A DNA stretch of 64,000 nucleotides from Amycolatopsis acididurans (GCF_012328925.1 NZ_JAAXLS010000003.1:248001-312000); one strand, 5' to 3'; shown: positions 45,301 through 53,987, counted from the first letter of the stretch. Numbers and translations are program-made. The notes: generated from the letters alone by a model not told the origin.

Positions 45301-46051
45301 CGAGGGCCACGAAACCGACCATGTCACCTATGCGGCGACACAGCAGGCGCCGCAGCCGGTGATCACGAGTCCGGAGTGGTCCGGTTCGGAGAAGGGCGGC
45401 CGCCGGTACTCGCCGTTCACCATCAACGTCGAGCGGCTCAAGCCGTGGCACACCCTCACCGGCAGGCAGCACTTCTTCGTCGAGCACGACTGGGTCGCCG
45501 AACTGGGCGAGCACCTGCCGGGCTACCGGCCGCCGCTGAACATGGCCCGGCACTTCGGAAAGCCCGGCGAACTCGCCGACGGCGGGGTGACCGTGCGGTT
45601 CCTCACGCCGCACGCGAAGTGGTCGATTCACTCGATGTACCACGACAACGAGCTCATGCTCGCGCTGTCGCGGGGCGGGCCGGTGATCTGGATGAGCGTC
45701 GAGGACGCGGCCAAGATCGGCGTCGCGGACAACGACTGGATCGAGGCGGTCAACCGTAACGGCGTCGTCGTCGCGCGGGCCGTGGTGAGTCACCGGATGC
45801 CCGAGGGCACGGTGTTCCAGTACCACTCCCCCGAGCGCACCGTGAACGTCCCGAAGACCGAAACCGGGGGCCAGGGCAAGGGAAAGCGCGGCGGTTACCA
45901 CAACTCGATGACCCGCCTGCTGATCAAGCCGACGCACCTCGCGGGCGGGCACGCCCAGCTGACCTACGCCTTCAACTACTACGGCCCCATCGGCAGCCAG
46001 CGCGACGAGATCACCGTGATCCGGCGGCGGCATCAAGAAGTGAGCTACTGA
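42341..46051 (+). CDS. narG: Respiratory nitrate reductase alpha subunit NarG
   Basis: 1236-residue catalytic subunit with bis-MGD molybdenum cofactor that reduces nitrate to nitrite on the cytoplasmic face. The FS0 cluster ligands are H66, C70, C74 and C109 (HxxxCxxxCx34C), exactly the spacing of E. coli NarG. Other hallmarks are GCQGVNGGGWAHYVGQEK and the NYYGPIGSQRDE end. The start is TTG at 42341 with GAAGGAG 10 nt upstream. No twin-arginine signal is present, as expected for NarG. First gene of a narGHJI operon. Confidence 0.97.
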   Translation: MSTSTDSGMPANDHVPGHGPLLGVRRFLTKETVGDHGRTLHQIGSGSWESFYRDRWSYDRVVRSTHGVNCTGSCSWNVFVKDDLITWEHQATDYPTTGPDSPDYEPRGCPRGASFSWYEYSPSRVRHPYVRGSLLTMFRAGLKRFGDPVAAWADIVEDPRKGEVYKGQRGRGGFVRATWDEATTMVAAAHVYTTKTFGPDRVTGFSPIPAMSMASFAAGTRYHALLGGTLLSFYDWYADLPVASPQVWGDQTDVPEAGDWWNATYLVMWGSNIPVTRTPDAHFLAEARYRGTKVVAVSPDYADNVKFADDWLAPHPGTDGALAMAMGHVVLTEFFRDRQVPYFTDYVRSYTDLPFLVTLREREPGVYTADRFLTAADLGEKTAGAEHKTVLLDDASGKPLAPNGSLGFRYGAEGEGRWNLDLDGVVPALGVLGHATGQVEIDLARFDIGETEGGATMRRGVPVVRVGEHLVTGVFDLLMAQYGVRRGDLPGRWPTGYDDATAPHTPAWQERITGVPAAVATKIGRELARNAERSRGRSLIALGAGANQWFHSDMTYRALIALVTLTGCQGVNGGGWAHYVGQEKARPLTGQQHLSFAFDWQRPMRHQAATPFWYLHTDQWRYEKVPADELASPLGRGRLAGLTFADTVAAAQRMGWSPGHPAFNRNPLDLTDEAAAAGVSTAEHIVAELRAGRLKAVADDPDDPANFPRCLTLWRANLLGSSGKGNEFFSKHLLGVESLASAGECEPGERPRDVVWRDEAPTGKLDLLTTIDFRMTNTGLHSDLVLPAATWYEKHDISTTDMHPFVHAFSPAVAPPTDAHTDYDAFLAIADKVSELAADHLGTRRDVLAAPLQHDTPDELATPSGRVRDWKAGECEPVPGVTMPKLVEVERDYTLIGAKMRAVGPLLDTLGTTTKGLTVDVTTELDYLRRRNGTVTEGPFAGRPSLSTADRMCEAILALSGTTSGRVAHEGFQQLEKRTGQVFTDLVEGHETDHVTYAATQQAPQPVITSPEWSGSEKGGRRYSPFTINVERLKPWHTLTGRQHFFVEHDWVAELGEHLPGYRPPLNMARHFGKPGELADGGVTVRFLTPHAKWSIHSMYHDNELMLALSRGGPVIWMSVEDAAKIGVADNDWIEAVNRNGVVVARAVVSHRMPEGTVFQYHSPERTVNVPKTETGGQGKGKRGGYHNSMTRLLIKPTHLAGGHAQLTYAFNYYGPIGSQRDEITVIRRRHQEVSY

Positions 46052-46182
46052 TGGCCGAAAAGTCGTCCACTCGGCAACGCGACCTCAGGGGGCCGTGGCG
46101 GCGGCCGACCACAGACACCCTGGCATCGCGAGTGTCGCCACCAATGCGACCAGCACTTGAAATTCCGGAGAGGCGGTACTGA
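46051..46182 (+). CDS. 43-residue basic small ORF exactly filling the narG-narH gap
   Basis: The ATG at 46051-46053 overlaps the narG stop (TGATG), and the TGA at 46180-46182 ends one base before the narH ATG. The peptide begins MAEKSSTRQRDLRGPW and ends EIPERRY; it is rich in arginine and has no hydrophobic segment. The narH Shine-Dalgarno site GGAGAGG (46167-46173) lies inside it. The exact fit suggests translational relay between narG and narH, but a chance frame in GC-rich DNA cannot be excluded. I recognise no homologue. Confidence 0.45.
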   Translation: MAEKSSTRQRDLRGPWRRPTTDTLASRVSPPMRPALEIPERRY

Positions 46183-46183
46183 A

Positions 46184-47803
46184 ATGCGCATCCGCGCCCA
46201 AGTCGCGATGGTGATGAACCTCGACAAATGCATCGGCTGCCACACCTGCTCGGTGACGTGCAAGCAAACCTGGACCAACCGTGAAGGCACCGAATACGTC
46301 TGGTTCAACAACGTCGAGACCAAACCCGGCATCGGCTATCCGAAACACTACGAGGACCAGGAACGCTGGAAAGGCGGCTGGCGGCTCGACGCCAAGGGAC
46401 GCCTCGTGCTGCGCTCGGGCGGCCGCCTCAAGCGGCTGTCCCGGATCTTCGCCAACCCCGACCTGCCCGCGCTCGAGGACTACTACGAGCCCGCGACGTT
46501 CGACAAGGACATGCTCGCCGACGCGCCCGCCGGGCTGACCGACACGCCGGTGAAGCAGCCACGTTCGGCACTGACCGGCGAGCCGATGAGCCTGGAGTGG
46601 GGCGCCAACTGGGAAGACGGCCTCGGCGGCGCCCACGAGCGCGCGGGCACCGACCCCAACATCACCGCGATGGATCCCGAAGCGGCCGCGCGGGTGAAGT
46701 TCGAGTTCGAGAAGACGTTCATGTTCCACCTCCCGCGGATTTGCGAGCACTGCCTCAACCCCGCCTGTGTGTCGGCCTGCCCCTCGGGCGCGATGTACAA
46801 ACGCGAGGAGGACGGCATCGTGCTGGTCGACCAGAACCGTTGCCGCGGCTGGCGCATGTGCGTCAGTGCCTGTCCGTACAAAAAGGTCTACGTCAACCAC
46901 GCCACCGGCAAGGCGGAGAAGTGCACGTTCTGCTTCCCGCGGATCGAGGCGGGCCAGCCCACCATCTGCTCGGAGACCTGCGTCGGCAGGCTGCGCTACC
47001 TGGGCCTGGTGTTCTACGACGAGGACGCGGTGCTGGCCGCGGCCTCGATCGAGGACGAGCGGGAACTGCTTGCGGCGCAACGCAATGTGTTCCTGGACCC
47101 GCACGACCCGGAGACGGTGCGCCTCGCGGGCGAGGCGGGTCTGCCGGAGGAATGGGTGCTGGCCGCGCAGGCTTCCCCGGTGTGGAAGCTGATCAGCGAG
47201 TACCGGATCGCGCTGCCACTGCACCCGGAATACCGCACCCTGCCGATGGTCTGGTACGTCCCGCCGCTGTCGCCGGTGCTGGACGCCACCAACGCCGCCG
47301 GCCGTGACGACACCGACGCCGACGACGTCTTCCACACCATCCGCGATCTGCGGATCCCGGTGGAGTACCTGGCCGAACTGTTCACCGCGGGCGACGCCGA
47401 CGCGGTGGCCGGGGTGCTGATGAAGCTCGCCGCGATGCGCTCCTACATGCGGGCCCGCACCCTCGACGGCACCGTCGCCGAGGAACTCTGCGAGGCCGTG
47501 GGCATGCCGGGCGAGCGGATCGAGCAGATGTACCGGCTGCTGGCCATCGCCAAGTACGACGAGCGCTACGTCATCCCCGCCGCCTACAGCAAGGACGCCG
47601 CCGCACTGGAGGCGCAGGCGGCGTCCACTTCGGACTGTTCGCTGGACTGCTCCGGCGGTCCGGGGATGACCGAGGCGGCCAGTGAGCGGTTCCACCTCGT
47701 GGCCGGCGAGGCGCAGGTCCGTCCCGGCCGCCGGCGCCTGTTCACGCGCCGCGGCGACGGCAGGCTGGGCCTGACCATCGATCCGGTCGGCGGGCAGTCA
47801 TGA
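46184..47803 (+). CDS. narH: Respiratory nitrate reductase beta subunit NarH
   Basis: 539-residue iron-sulfur subunit that passes electrons from NarI to NarG. Four cysteine groups are seen: C16, C19, C22, C26 (same numbers as E. coli), CEHCLNPACVSACP, CRGWRMCVSACP and CTFCFPR...CSETC. The tryptophan in CRGW replaces a cysteine, as in all NarH, giving the [3Fe-4S] cluster. ATG at 46184 has GGAGAGG 10 nt upstream. A 4-bp overlap leads to narJ. The C-terminal 60 residues (after SDCSLDCSGGPG) are an extension of low conservation. Confidence 0.97.
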   Translation: MRIRAQVAMVMNLDKCIGCHTCSVTCKQTWTNREGTEYVWFNNVETKPGIGYPKHYEDQERWKGGWRLDAKGRLVLRSGGRLKRLSRIFANPDLPALEDYYEPATFDKDMLADAPAGLTDTPVKQPRSALTGEPMSLEWGANWEDGLGGAHERAGTDPNITAMDPEAAARVKFEFEKTFMFHLPRICEHCLNPACVSACPSGAMYKREEDGIVLVDQNRCRGWRMCVSACPYKKVYVNHATGKAEKCTFCFPRIEAGQPTICSETCVGRLRYLGLVFYDEDAVLAAASIEDERELLAAQRNVFLDPHDPETVRLAGEAGLPEEWVLAAQASPVWKLISEYRIALPLHPEYRTLPMVWYVPPLSPVLDATNAAGRDDTDADDVFHTIRDLRIPVEYLAELFTAGDADAVAGVLMKLAAMRSYMRARTLDGTVAEELCEAVGMPGERIEQMYRLLAIAKYDERYVIPAAYSKDAAALEAQAASTSDCSLDCSGGPGMTEAASERFHLVAGEAQVRPGRRRLFTRRGDGRLGLTIDPVGGQS

Positions 47804-48492
47804 GCCGCGGGTATTCGGCGGTCGAGGAGGCCGACCGGGCGCGGTTGTTCGACCTCGCCTCGCTGCTGCTGACCTACCCCGGCGACCGGCTGCTCGGTGC
47901 CGCGGCGGAACTGCGGGCCGCGGTCGCCGCGATCGGCGAGATCGGGATACGCGAGCAGCTCGGCGCGTTCCTCGACTGGTTCTGCACCACCGATCCGCTC
48001 GAGGTCGAGACCCACTACGTGCGCACGTTCGACCTGCGCCGCCGCTGCGGGCTGTATCTGACCTACTACCTGCACGGCGACACCCGCAAGCGCGGCATCG
48101 CCCTGCTCACCCTCAAACAGCGCTACCGGGCACACGGCTTGCGCCTGAGTGCGGGCGAGCTGCCCGATCTGCTGCCGGTGGTACTGGAGTTCGCCGCCGT
48201 GGCGGGCCCCGGCGACGGCGAGGCGCCGCTTCGCCAGCACCGCCGCGGCCTGGAGTTGCTGCGCGCAGCCCTGCGCGAAGCCGGATCGCCCTACCGGCAC
48301 GTGCTCGACGCGATCGTCGCCGCACTGCCGCCCCTGACCGAGACCGACCGGGACGCGATCCGCGCGCTCGCCGTGGACGGCCCGCCCGTGGAGTCGGTCG
48401 GCCTGTCGCCCTACGGTGCCGACGTCGACGCGATCGGCTTCGGCCCGGACCTCGGCACCGAGTCCTGCCCTTCCCTGGAGAGTGCCCCGTGA
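47800..48492 (+). CDS. narJ: Nitrate reductase molybdenum cofactor assembly chaperone NarJ
   Basis: 230-residue helical chaperone of the TorD/NarJ family that binds the NarG N-terminus and aids cofactor insertion. The typical LASLLLTYPGD start, LEVETHYVRTFDLRRRCGLYLTYYLHGDTRKRG core and LPDLLPVVLEFAA helix are present. Overlaps narH (ATGA) and narI (GTGA). Confidence 0.95.
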   Translation: MSRGYSAVEEADRARLFDLASLLLTYPGDRLLGAAAELRAAVAAIGEIGIREQLGAFLDWFCTTDPLEVETHYVRTFDLRRRCGLYLTYYLHGDTRKRGIALLTLKQRYRAHGLRLSAGELPDLLPVVLEFAAVAGPGDGEAPLRQHRRGLELLRAALREAGSPYRHVLDAIVAALPPLTETDRDAIRALAVDGPPVESVGLSPYGADVDAIGFGPDLGTESCPSLESAP

Positions 48493-49235
48493 CCACGTTC
48501 GTCTGGATCGTCATCCCCTACGCCTGCCTCGCGGTGTTCGTGCTCGGCCACATCTGGCGGTGGCGGCACGACCAGTTCGGCTGGACCACGCACACCAGCC
48601 AGCTGCTGGAGAGCCGGATCCTGCGGCTGGGCTCGCCCCTGTTCCACCTGGGCGCGTTCGGCGTGATCGCCGGGCACGCGATGGGTCTGCTGGTGCCGGT
48701 CACGCTGACCGAGGCCCTGGGCATTCCCGAGGGGCTGTATCACGGGGTCGCGGTGTGGGGTGGCACCCTGACCGGCGCGATGCTGGTCGCCGGGCTGGTC
48801 CTGCTGATCGCCCGCCGGTTCGTCAACGGGCGCGTGCGCCGGACCACCACGACGATGGACAAGGTGCTCTACGCGGCGCTCGCCGCGATGGTGGTGCTCG
48901 GCATGACCGCCACGGTCGGCATCAACCTGCTCGGCCACGGCTACGACTATCGCGAGACGATCGCGGTGTGGTTCCGCAGCGTCTTCTGGTTCTCCCCGCG
49001 CACCCAGCTGATGGCCGGGGCGCCGCTGGTCTACCAGTTGCACGCGATCGGCGGGTTCCTGTTCCTGGCGCTGTGGCCGTTCACGCGCCTGGTGCACGTG
49101 TGGTCGGCGCCGCTGGCCTACCTGTGGCGCCCTTACGTGGTCTACCGCGCTCGCCGGGGTGCGCCGCCGGTTCCGGTCCCGGCACCGGCGGTCGTCCGCG
49201 ACCGGCGCGCCGCGGACGGGCAGAGCCTTGTCTGA
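48489..49235 (+). CDS. narI: Respiratory nitrate reductase gamma subunit NarI
   Basis: 248-residue cytochrome b subunit with five transmembrane helices that oxidises quinol. The four haem ligands appear as H53, H63, H185 and H203, matching E. coli H56, H66, H187, H205 in spacing. Other conserved parts are TSQLLESRILRLGSPLFHLG and FTRLVHVWSAPLAYLWRPY. The C-terminal tail is Pro/Arg rich. GTG start in overlap with narJ. Confidence 0.96.
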   Translation: MTTFVWIVIPYACLAVFVLGHIWRWRHDQFGWTTHTSQLLESRILRLGSPLFHLGAFGVIAGHAMGLLVPVTLTEALGIPEGLYHGVAVWGGTLTGAMLVAGLVLLIARRFVNGRVRRTTTTMDKVLYAALAAMVVLGMTATVGINLLGHGYDYRETIAVWFRSVFWFSPRTQLMAGAPLVYQLHAIGGFLFLALWPFTRLVHVWSAPLAYLWRPYVVYRARRGAPPVPVPAPAVVRDRRAADGQSLV

Positions 49236-49641
49236 CCTGCTCGGCAAGACCGTCGGTGAGGTCGTGGTGCGCCGGCCCAAGACACTGCCGGCCGGCACCT
49301 CCGTCAAACAGGCACGCGCCTGCTTCGCCGACGACCACGTGCACATGCTCCTGCTCACCGAGTCCGGGCGCCTGCTGGGCACCCTCGTGCGGGACGATCT
49401 GGCCGCGGGCATCGCGGGCACGGACCCCGCGCTGCTCCACTCCCGCATGACGGGGCGCACGATCGGGGCGGACGTGCCCGCCGAGGACGCGCGCCGGTTG
49501 CTGCTCAGCCGAGGGCAGCGACGGCTCGCCGTCGTCGACACCGACGGCGCGCTGATCGGGCTGCTGTGCCTCAAACGCCGGTTCACCGGGTTCTGCGCCG
49601 ACTCCGATGTCGCCGCGCGGGCCGCGGAACGCGCGCGGTGA
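49228..49641 (+). CDS. CBS-domain pair protein coupled to narI
   Basis: About 137 residues with two CBS motifs: TVGEVVVRRPKTLPAGTSVKQAR...VHMLLLTESGRLLGTLVRDDL and TIGADVPAEDARRLLLSRGQRRLAVVDTDGALIGLLCLK. CBS pairs bind adenosyl nucleotides and act as energy sensors. I placed the start at TTG 49228, which overlaps the end of narI by 8 bp; the frame is open further upstream, so the start is uncertain. Its position as the last gene of the nar operon suggests regulation of nitrate respiration by adenylate status (inference). Confidence 0.8.
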   Translation: MSDLLGKTVGEVVVRRPKTLPAGTSVKQARACFADDHVHMLLLTESGRLLGTLVRDDLAAGIAGTDPALLHSRMTGRTIGADVPAEDARRLLLSRGQRRLAVVDTDGALIGLLCLKRRFTGFCADSDVAARAAERAR

Positions 49642-49649
49642 GCCGCTGA

Positions 49650-50549
49650 TCAGTTCCCGGGCGGCAGCACGTCGTCGCCGTAGCGGCGGGCGCAGAAGTC
49701 CCGCACCCGCCCGGCGATCGCCGCCAGCGCGGGACCCGCGTGGTGGCCGGGGTCCCAGGCCGCGTGCAGGTTCATGCGCAGCCCCCCGGACGGGGTGTCG
49801 ATCTTGAGCGCGTGCAGCCCGAACCGCGGATCGTCGGAGACGACGGCGATGCCGCGGCCCGCGGCGGCCAGCGCCTGCGCCACCTGCGGGTTGCCGCATT
49901 CGACGTGCTCCCCCATGCCGAGTGCCCCGGCCGCCAGCGCCTCCTGCAGCAGCTGCCGCGGGCGAAACGACGGGTCGAGCACCAGCAGCGGCTGCGCGGC
50001 CAGCTCGCCGAGCCCCACGGACTCGCGCCCGGCCCACGGGTGGCCGGCGGGCACGTAGGCGAACAACGGGACGACCGCGACCGCCCGGGTCTGCCAGGCC
50101 GCGGGCGGGGTCCGCGTCATGATCGCCATGTCGGTGCCCTGGTGCAGCAGGTCCAGTGCGGCGTCCGGTCCGCTCACCTCGCGCACCGTGGGCAGCGGGT
50201 CCTGCGGCCCGAAGGTGGCCAGGAACGGCGCGATCACGTCGGTGAGCGTCGTGGACGTGCAGGCGATGGTGAGCTGGACGAGGCGCCCGGCCGCGAAGGC
50301 CTCGGCGGCCGAGCGCGCGGACTCGGCGCGCCGCAGCAGATCGCGCACGACGGGCAGGAACTGGCGCCCGGCCGCGGTCAGCTCGAGCCGTCCCGCCCGC
50401 CGGTCGAACAACGCCACCCGCAGCTCCTGTTCGAGCTGGCGGACCTGCCGTGACAGGGCAGGCTGGGTCACGTGCACGCTCTGCGCGGCCGCGCTGACCG
50501 AGCCCGCGTCGGCGATGGCGACGAAGTACCGCAACGTCCGAAGCTCCAT
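49650..50549 (-). CDS. LysR family transcriptional regulator
   Basis: 299 residues. N-terminal winged helix MELRTLRYFVAIADAGSVSAAA with the recognition part HVTQPALSRQVRQLEQEL, then a periplasmic-binding-like effector domain from about 90. It is divergent from the succinate-semialdehyde dehydrogenase gene and separated from it by 83 bp, the usual layout for a LysR protein controlling its neighbour. Start is the ATG at 50547-50549. Effector unknown. Confidence 0.93.
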   Translation of the reverse strand: MELRTLRYFVAIADAGSVSAAAQSVHVTQPALSRQVRQLEQELRVALFDRRAGRLELTAAGRQFLPVVRDLLRRAESARSAAEAFAAGRLVQLTIACTSTTLTDVIAPFLATFGPQDPLPTVREVSGPDAALDLLHQGTDMAIMTRTPPAAWQTRAVAVVPLFAYVPAGHPWAGRESVGLGELAAQPLLVLDPSFRPRQLLQEALAAGALGMGEHVECGNPQVAQALAAAGRGIAVVSDDPRFGLHALKIDTPSGGLRMNLHAAWDPGHHAGPALAAIAGRVRDFCARRYGDDVLPPGN

Positions 50550-50632
50550 GAACTGCGATTATGCCTCTACGTTCTAGGTCGCCAAGGAAACAGGCACTGG
50601 ACGGCATGGATGGCTCACCCGACGATGAGCGC

Positions 50633-52093
50633 ATGACCGCGTCCCTCATCAGCGCCCTCGACCCCGCCCACGGCCTCTTCCTCGACGGCCGGTGGCGCGC
50701 CGCGTCCGCCGGAGAGTTCACTGTGGACGATCCCGCGGACGGCCGGGTGATCGCGAGCGTCGCCAACGGCGGGCCCGCGGACGCCGTCGCCGCGGTCGGC
50801 GCGGCCTCCTCCGCCGCGGCCTCGTGGGCGGGCACCCCGCCGCGGACCCGGTCGGACATCCTGCGCCGCACGCGCGAGCTGATGGTGCGCGACCGCGACC
50901 GGCTGGCCGCGCTGATCGTCGCCGAGAACGGCAAGTCGCAAGCGGACGCCCTGTCCGAAGTGGACTACGCGGCGGAGTTCTTTCGTTGGTACGCCGAGGA
51001 AGCCGTGCGGGTCGAAGGCCGCTACGGCCCGGCGCCGACCGGTGGCAGCCGAACCGTGGTGACCTACCGGCCGGTCGGGATCGCCGCGCTGGTCACGCCG
51101 TGGAACTTCCCGGCCGCGATGGCCACGCGCAAGCTCGGCCCGGCGCTGGCGGCCGGATGCACCGTCGTGTTCAAGCCCGCCGCCGAGACCCCGCTGACCG
51201 CGTTCGCGATCACCCGGCTGCTGACCGAGGCCGGGCTGCCCGCCGGTGTGGTCAACGTGGTCCCCTCGACCGACGCCGCCGGCGTGGTGAGCGCGTGGCT
51301 GGAGGACCGGCGCGTCCGCAAGATCTCCTTCACCGGTTCGACCAGGGTGGGCAAGCTCCTGCTGCACCAGGCCGCGGACCGCGTCGTCAACGCGTCCATG
51401 GAACTGGGCGGCAACGCGCCGTTCGTCGTGACCGCCGACGCCGATCTCGATGCCGCCGTCGCCGGTGCGATGGTCGCGAAGTTCCGCGGCGGCGGGCAGG
51501 TGTGCGTGGCCGCCAACCGGTTCTACGTGCACGCCGACGTGGCCGGGGAGTTCGCCGCGCGCTTCGGTAAAGAGGTGGAGGCGCTGCGTGTCGGCCCGTC
51601 CGCGGATCCGGGCAACGGCATCGGGCCGTTGATCAGCCCGGCCGCGGTGGAGAAGGTCACGGCCCTGATCGACGACGCGCTGGCCCGCGGTGCCCGCATC
51701 GCCGCCCGCGCCCAGGTGCCCGCGGAGACGACGGGATATTTCCTCGCGCCCACCGTGCTCACCGACGTGCCCGCCGACGCGGACATCGTGCGGGAGGAGA
51801 TCTTCGGCCCCGTGGCACCCATCGTCACCTGGCGCGAGCGCGACGAGTTGCTGGCCGCCGTCAACGACGCCGAGGCGGGGCTCGCGGCCTACGTCTTCGC
51901 GGGCGATCTCCAGGACGCGATGCGGCTCGGCGAGGCGATCGAAGCCGGGATGGTCGGCATCAACCGCGGACTCGTCTCGGACCCGTCGGCCCCCTTCGGC
52001 GGCGTCAAGCAGAGCGGCCTCGGCCGCGAGGGCGGCCACGAAGGCCTCCACGAGTTCACCGAGCCCCAGACGCTGAGCATCGACTGGCGCTGA
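50633..52093 (+). CDS. gabD: NAD(P)+-dependent succinate-semialdehyde dehydrogenase (aldehyde dehydrogenase family)
   Basis: 486-residue aldehyde dehydrogenase. TPWNFP (155-160) and FTGSTRVG (233-240) bind the cofactor; E257 in MELGGNAPF is the general base and C291 in [11 protein letters not shown] the nucleophile. The pattern is that of the GabD/SSADH group, which oxidises succinate semialdehyde to succinate in GABA breakdown; related aldehydes cannot be excluded. I chose the ATG at 50633. The frame is open to 50561, and an ATG at 50606 is an alternative. Confidence 0.9.
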   Translation: MTASLISALDPAHGLFLDGRWRAASAGEFTVDDPADGRVIASVANGGPADAVAAVGAASSAAASWAGTPPRTRSDILRRTRELMVRDRDRLAALIVAENGKSQADALSEVDYAAEFFRWYAEEAVRVEGRYGPAPTGGSRTVVTYRPVGIAALVTPWNFPAAMATRKLGPALAAGCTVVFKPAAETPLTAFAITRLLTEAGLPAGVVNVVPSTDAAGVVSAWLEDRRVRKISFTGSTRVGKLLLHQAADRVVNASMELGGNAPFVVTADADLDAAVAGAMVAKFRGGGQVCVAANRFYVHADVAGEFAARFGKEVEALRVGPSADPGNGIGPLISPAAVEKVTALIDDALARGARIAARAQVPAETTGYFLAPTVLTDVPADADIVREEIFGPVAPIVTWRERDELLAAVNDAEAGLAAYVFAGDLQDAMRLGEAIEAGMVGINRGLVSDPSAPFGGVKQSGLGREGGHEGLHEFTEPQTLSIDWR

Positions 52094-52133
52094 GCCGTTT
52101 CCACCCACGGAACCCGGTGGCAGCCGGCATCCG

Positions 52134-52769
52134 TCAGTCTTCGTCGTAGCGCAGGGGTTTGCGTGGCCGTTCGTCGAGGACGCGGGCGGCCAGCCAGGCG
52201 AGGCCGTCGGCGGTGCGGGCCGGGGTGCCCGAGGGCTGCATGATGTGGCTGAGCACGGTCCGCACGACCACGTCGATCATCACGTGGATGTGCTCGGCGC
52301 TCAGCGTCGGCCGGTAGGTGGCCACGCGCCGGCCGACCATCTCCGTGGCTTCGGTGATGAGCGTGCCCGCCCGGGTGGTCAGCAGCGGAAGCAGCTCGGT
52401 GTCGGCGCCGTGCGTCGCCGAGGCGATCGCGCGGAGCAGGACGTTGTCCTCGGCCAGTTCGAGGACATCACGGGCCGCGTCGTTGATCGCCTCGACGAGA
52501 TCGCCGGGATGCCGGTCGAACGCCTCCCGCACGACGCCGAGGAACCGGTCGAGCTCGTGGGTGATCATCGCTTCGGCGAGCGCGGCCTTGGAACCGACCT
52601 CGTTGTAGACCGTCTGCCTGCTCACCCCGACGTGCTCGGCGAGCCTGCTCATCGTGACCGCCGACCAGCCGATCGTCGCCGTCAGCTCGATCGCCGCGAG
52701 GATGATCGGCTGCCGGTGCTGGCCGCCCGCGGCCGGCGCGGCCGAGAGAATCCCACCCATGGCGGCCAT
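52134..52769 (-). CDS. TetR family transcriptional regulator of the alkane hydroxylase operon
   Basis: 211 residues (208 if the second ATG at 52758-52760 is used). DNA-binding domain at about 18-65: IILAAIELTATIGWSAVTMSRLAEHVGVSRQTVYNEVGSK. The C-terminal ligand domain is helical. It is the last gene of the alkB-ferredoxin-reductase operon on the minus strand, 1 bp after the reductase stop when the first ATG is used. It probably represses the operon through the palindromes in front of alkB (inference). Confidence 0.88.
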   Translation of the reverse strand: MAAMGGILSAAPAAGGQHRQPIILAAIELTATIGWSAVTMSRLAEHVGVSRQTVYNEVGSKAALAEAMITHELDRFLGVVREAFDRHPGDLVEAINDAARDVLELAEDNVLLRAIASATHGADTELLPLLTTRAGTLITEATEMVGRRVATYRPTLSAEHIHVMIDVVVRTVLSHIMQPSGTPARTADGLAWLAARVLDERPRKPLRYDED

Positions 52770-52770
52770 C

Positions 52771-53985
52771 CTAGGCGGCCGCCCAGGTGGTGCCCGCGAA
52801 CGCGACCGCCTCCGCCCACGGCGCCCCGGCCGCGATACGCCGCCGGTATTTCATGATCTCGCGGGGCCGGTCGACGGTGAGCGCGCCGACGACGCGGTCG
52901 CCGCGCCGGTACAGCGCGGTGAACCCGGCGTCCGCGGGCACCGCGGCCAGTACCTCGTCCGCGTGCGGGGTACCGACGAACTGGATGCGGTGGTCGTAGG
53001 TGTCCGACCAGAAGTAGGGCACGGCAGCCAGGGGGCGCGCCGCCGCCGGGTCGAGCGCGTGCCGGGCCGCGGCGGCGCCCTGCTCGGCGGCGTTCGTCCA
53101 GTGCTCCAGGCGCATCAGCTCGCCGTCGAACAGCGGATTCGGCACGTGGGCCACGTCGCCGGCGGCGTACACACCGGGAACACCGGTCGCGAGGGTTTCG
53201 TCGCAGAGCACCCCGCGGTCGCGCTCGTGCAGCGGAACTCCGCTGCCCTCGAGCCAGCCCGTCGCAGGCGTGACACCGATACCGGCGACCACCAGATCGG
53301 CGGGCAGCACCTCCCCGGTGGACAGCCGGACCCCGGTCACGGCACCACCGGCGGTCTCCAGCCCACTGACCACAGTGGACAGTCGCAGTCCGGTGCCCGC
53401 AGCCCGGTGCAGGTCCGCGCACACCGCACCGGCCTCGGGCCCGACCGAGCGGCTGAGCGGCACGTCGAGTGCTTCGACGATCGTCACCGGCAGGCCGCGC
53501 TTGCGGGCCGCACTGGCGACCTCCGAGCCGATGAACCCGGCCCCGATCACCGCCGTGCGCGCACCGCGGTCGAGTGCGGCACGGATGGTGGAGGCGTCTT
53601 CCGCGGTGCGCAGCGTGTGCACCCCGGCAATGCCCTCGGCCCCCGGGAAAGGCCGGGCCGTCGCGCCGGTCGCGATCACGAGCGCGTCGTAGCGCACCCC
53701 CGTACCGGCGACCGAGACCTCGCGAGCGGCGGTGTCGAGGCCGTCCGCGGGGGCGCCCAGCATCAGCTCCGCGCCGAGGTCGTCGCGCAGCTCCGCCTCC
53801 GTCCGGAACGGCGCCACACTGCCGGGGCCGTCCGTGGCGAGGAACGCCTTCGACAGCGGAGGCCGGTCGTAGGGCAGGTGTTCCTCGGCGCCGATCAGCA
53901 CGATCCGTCCGGTGTAGCCGGTGGCGCGGGCGGATTCCACGGCGCGCAGGCCGGCCAGCGAAGCTCCGGCGATCACGAGGGTCAT
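52771..53985 (-). CDS. FAD-dependent ferredoxin/rubredoxin reductase
   Basis: 404-residue flavoprotein of the BphA4/rubredoxin-reductase type that passes electrons from NAD(P)H to the ferredoxin and rubredoxin of the neighbouring alkane hydroxylase. FAD loop TLVIAGASLAGLRAVE, EHLPYDRPPLSKAFL, the NAD(P) loop VIGAGFIGSEVASAARKRG, and VYAAGDVAHVPNPL near the FAD ribityl site. The ATG at 53983-53985 is 2 bp after the ferredoxin stop. The open frame further upstream is only a shadow of the ferredoxin and alkB genes. Confidence 0.92.
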   Translation of the reverse strand: MTLVIAGASLAGLRAVESARATGYTGRIVLIGAEEHLPYDRPPLSKAFLATDGPGSVAPFRTEAELRDDLGAELMLGAPADGLDTAAREVSVAGTGVRYDALVIATGATARPFPGAEGIAGVHTLRTAEDASTIRAALDRGARTAVIGAGFIGSEVASAARKRGLPVTIVEALDVPLSRSVGPEAGAVCADLHRAAGTGLRLSTVVSGLETAGGAVTGVRLSTGEVLPADLVVAGIGVTPATGWLEGSGVPLHERDRGVLCDETLATGVPGVYAAGDVAHVPNPLFDGELMRLEHWTNAAEQGAAAARHALDPAAARPLAAVPYFWSDTYDHRIQFVGTPHADEVLAAVPADAGFTALYRRGDRVVGALTVDRPREIMKYRRRIAAGAPWAEAVAFAGTTWAAA

Positions 53986-53987
53986 CG

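Noticed and set aside
46085..47695. Minus-strand frame opposite narH
   Set aside because: Antisense to conserved iron-sulfur cysteine motifs of NarH; no independent support.
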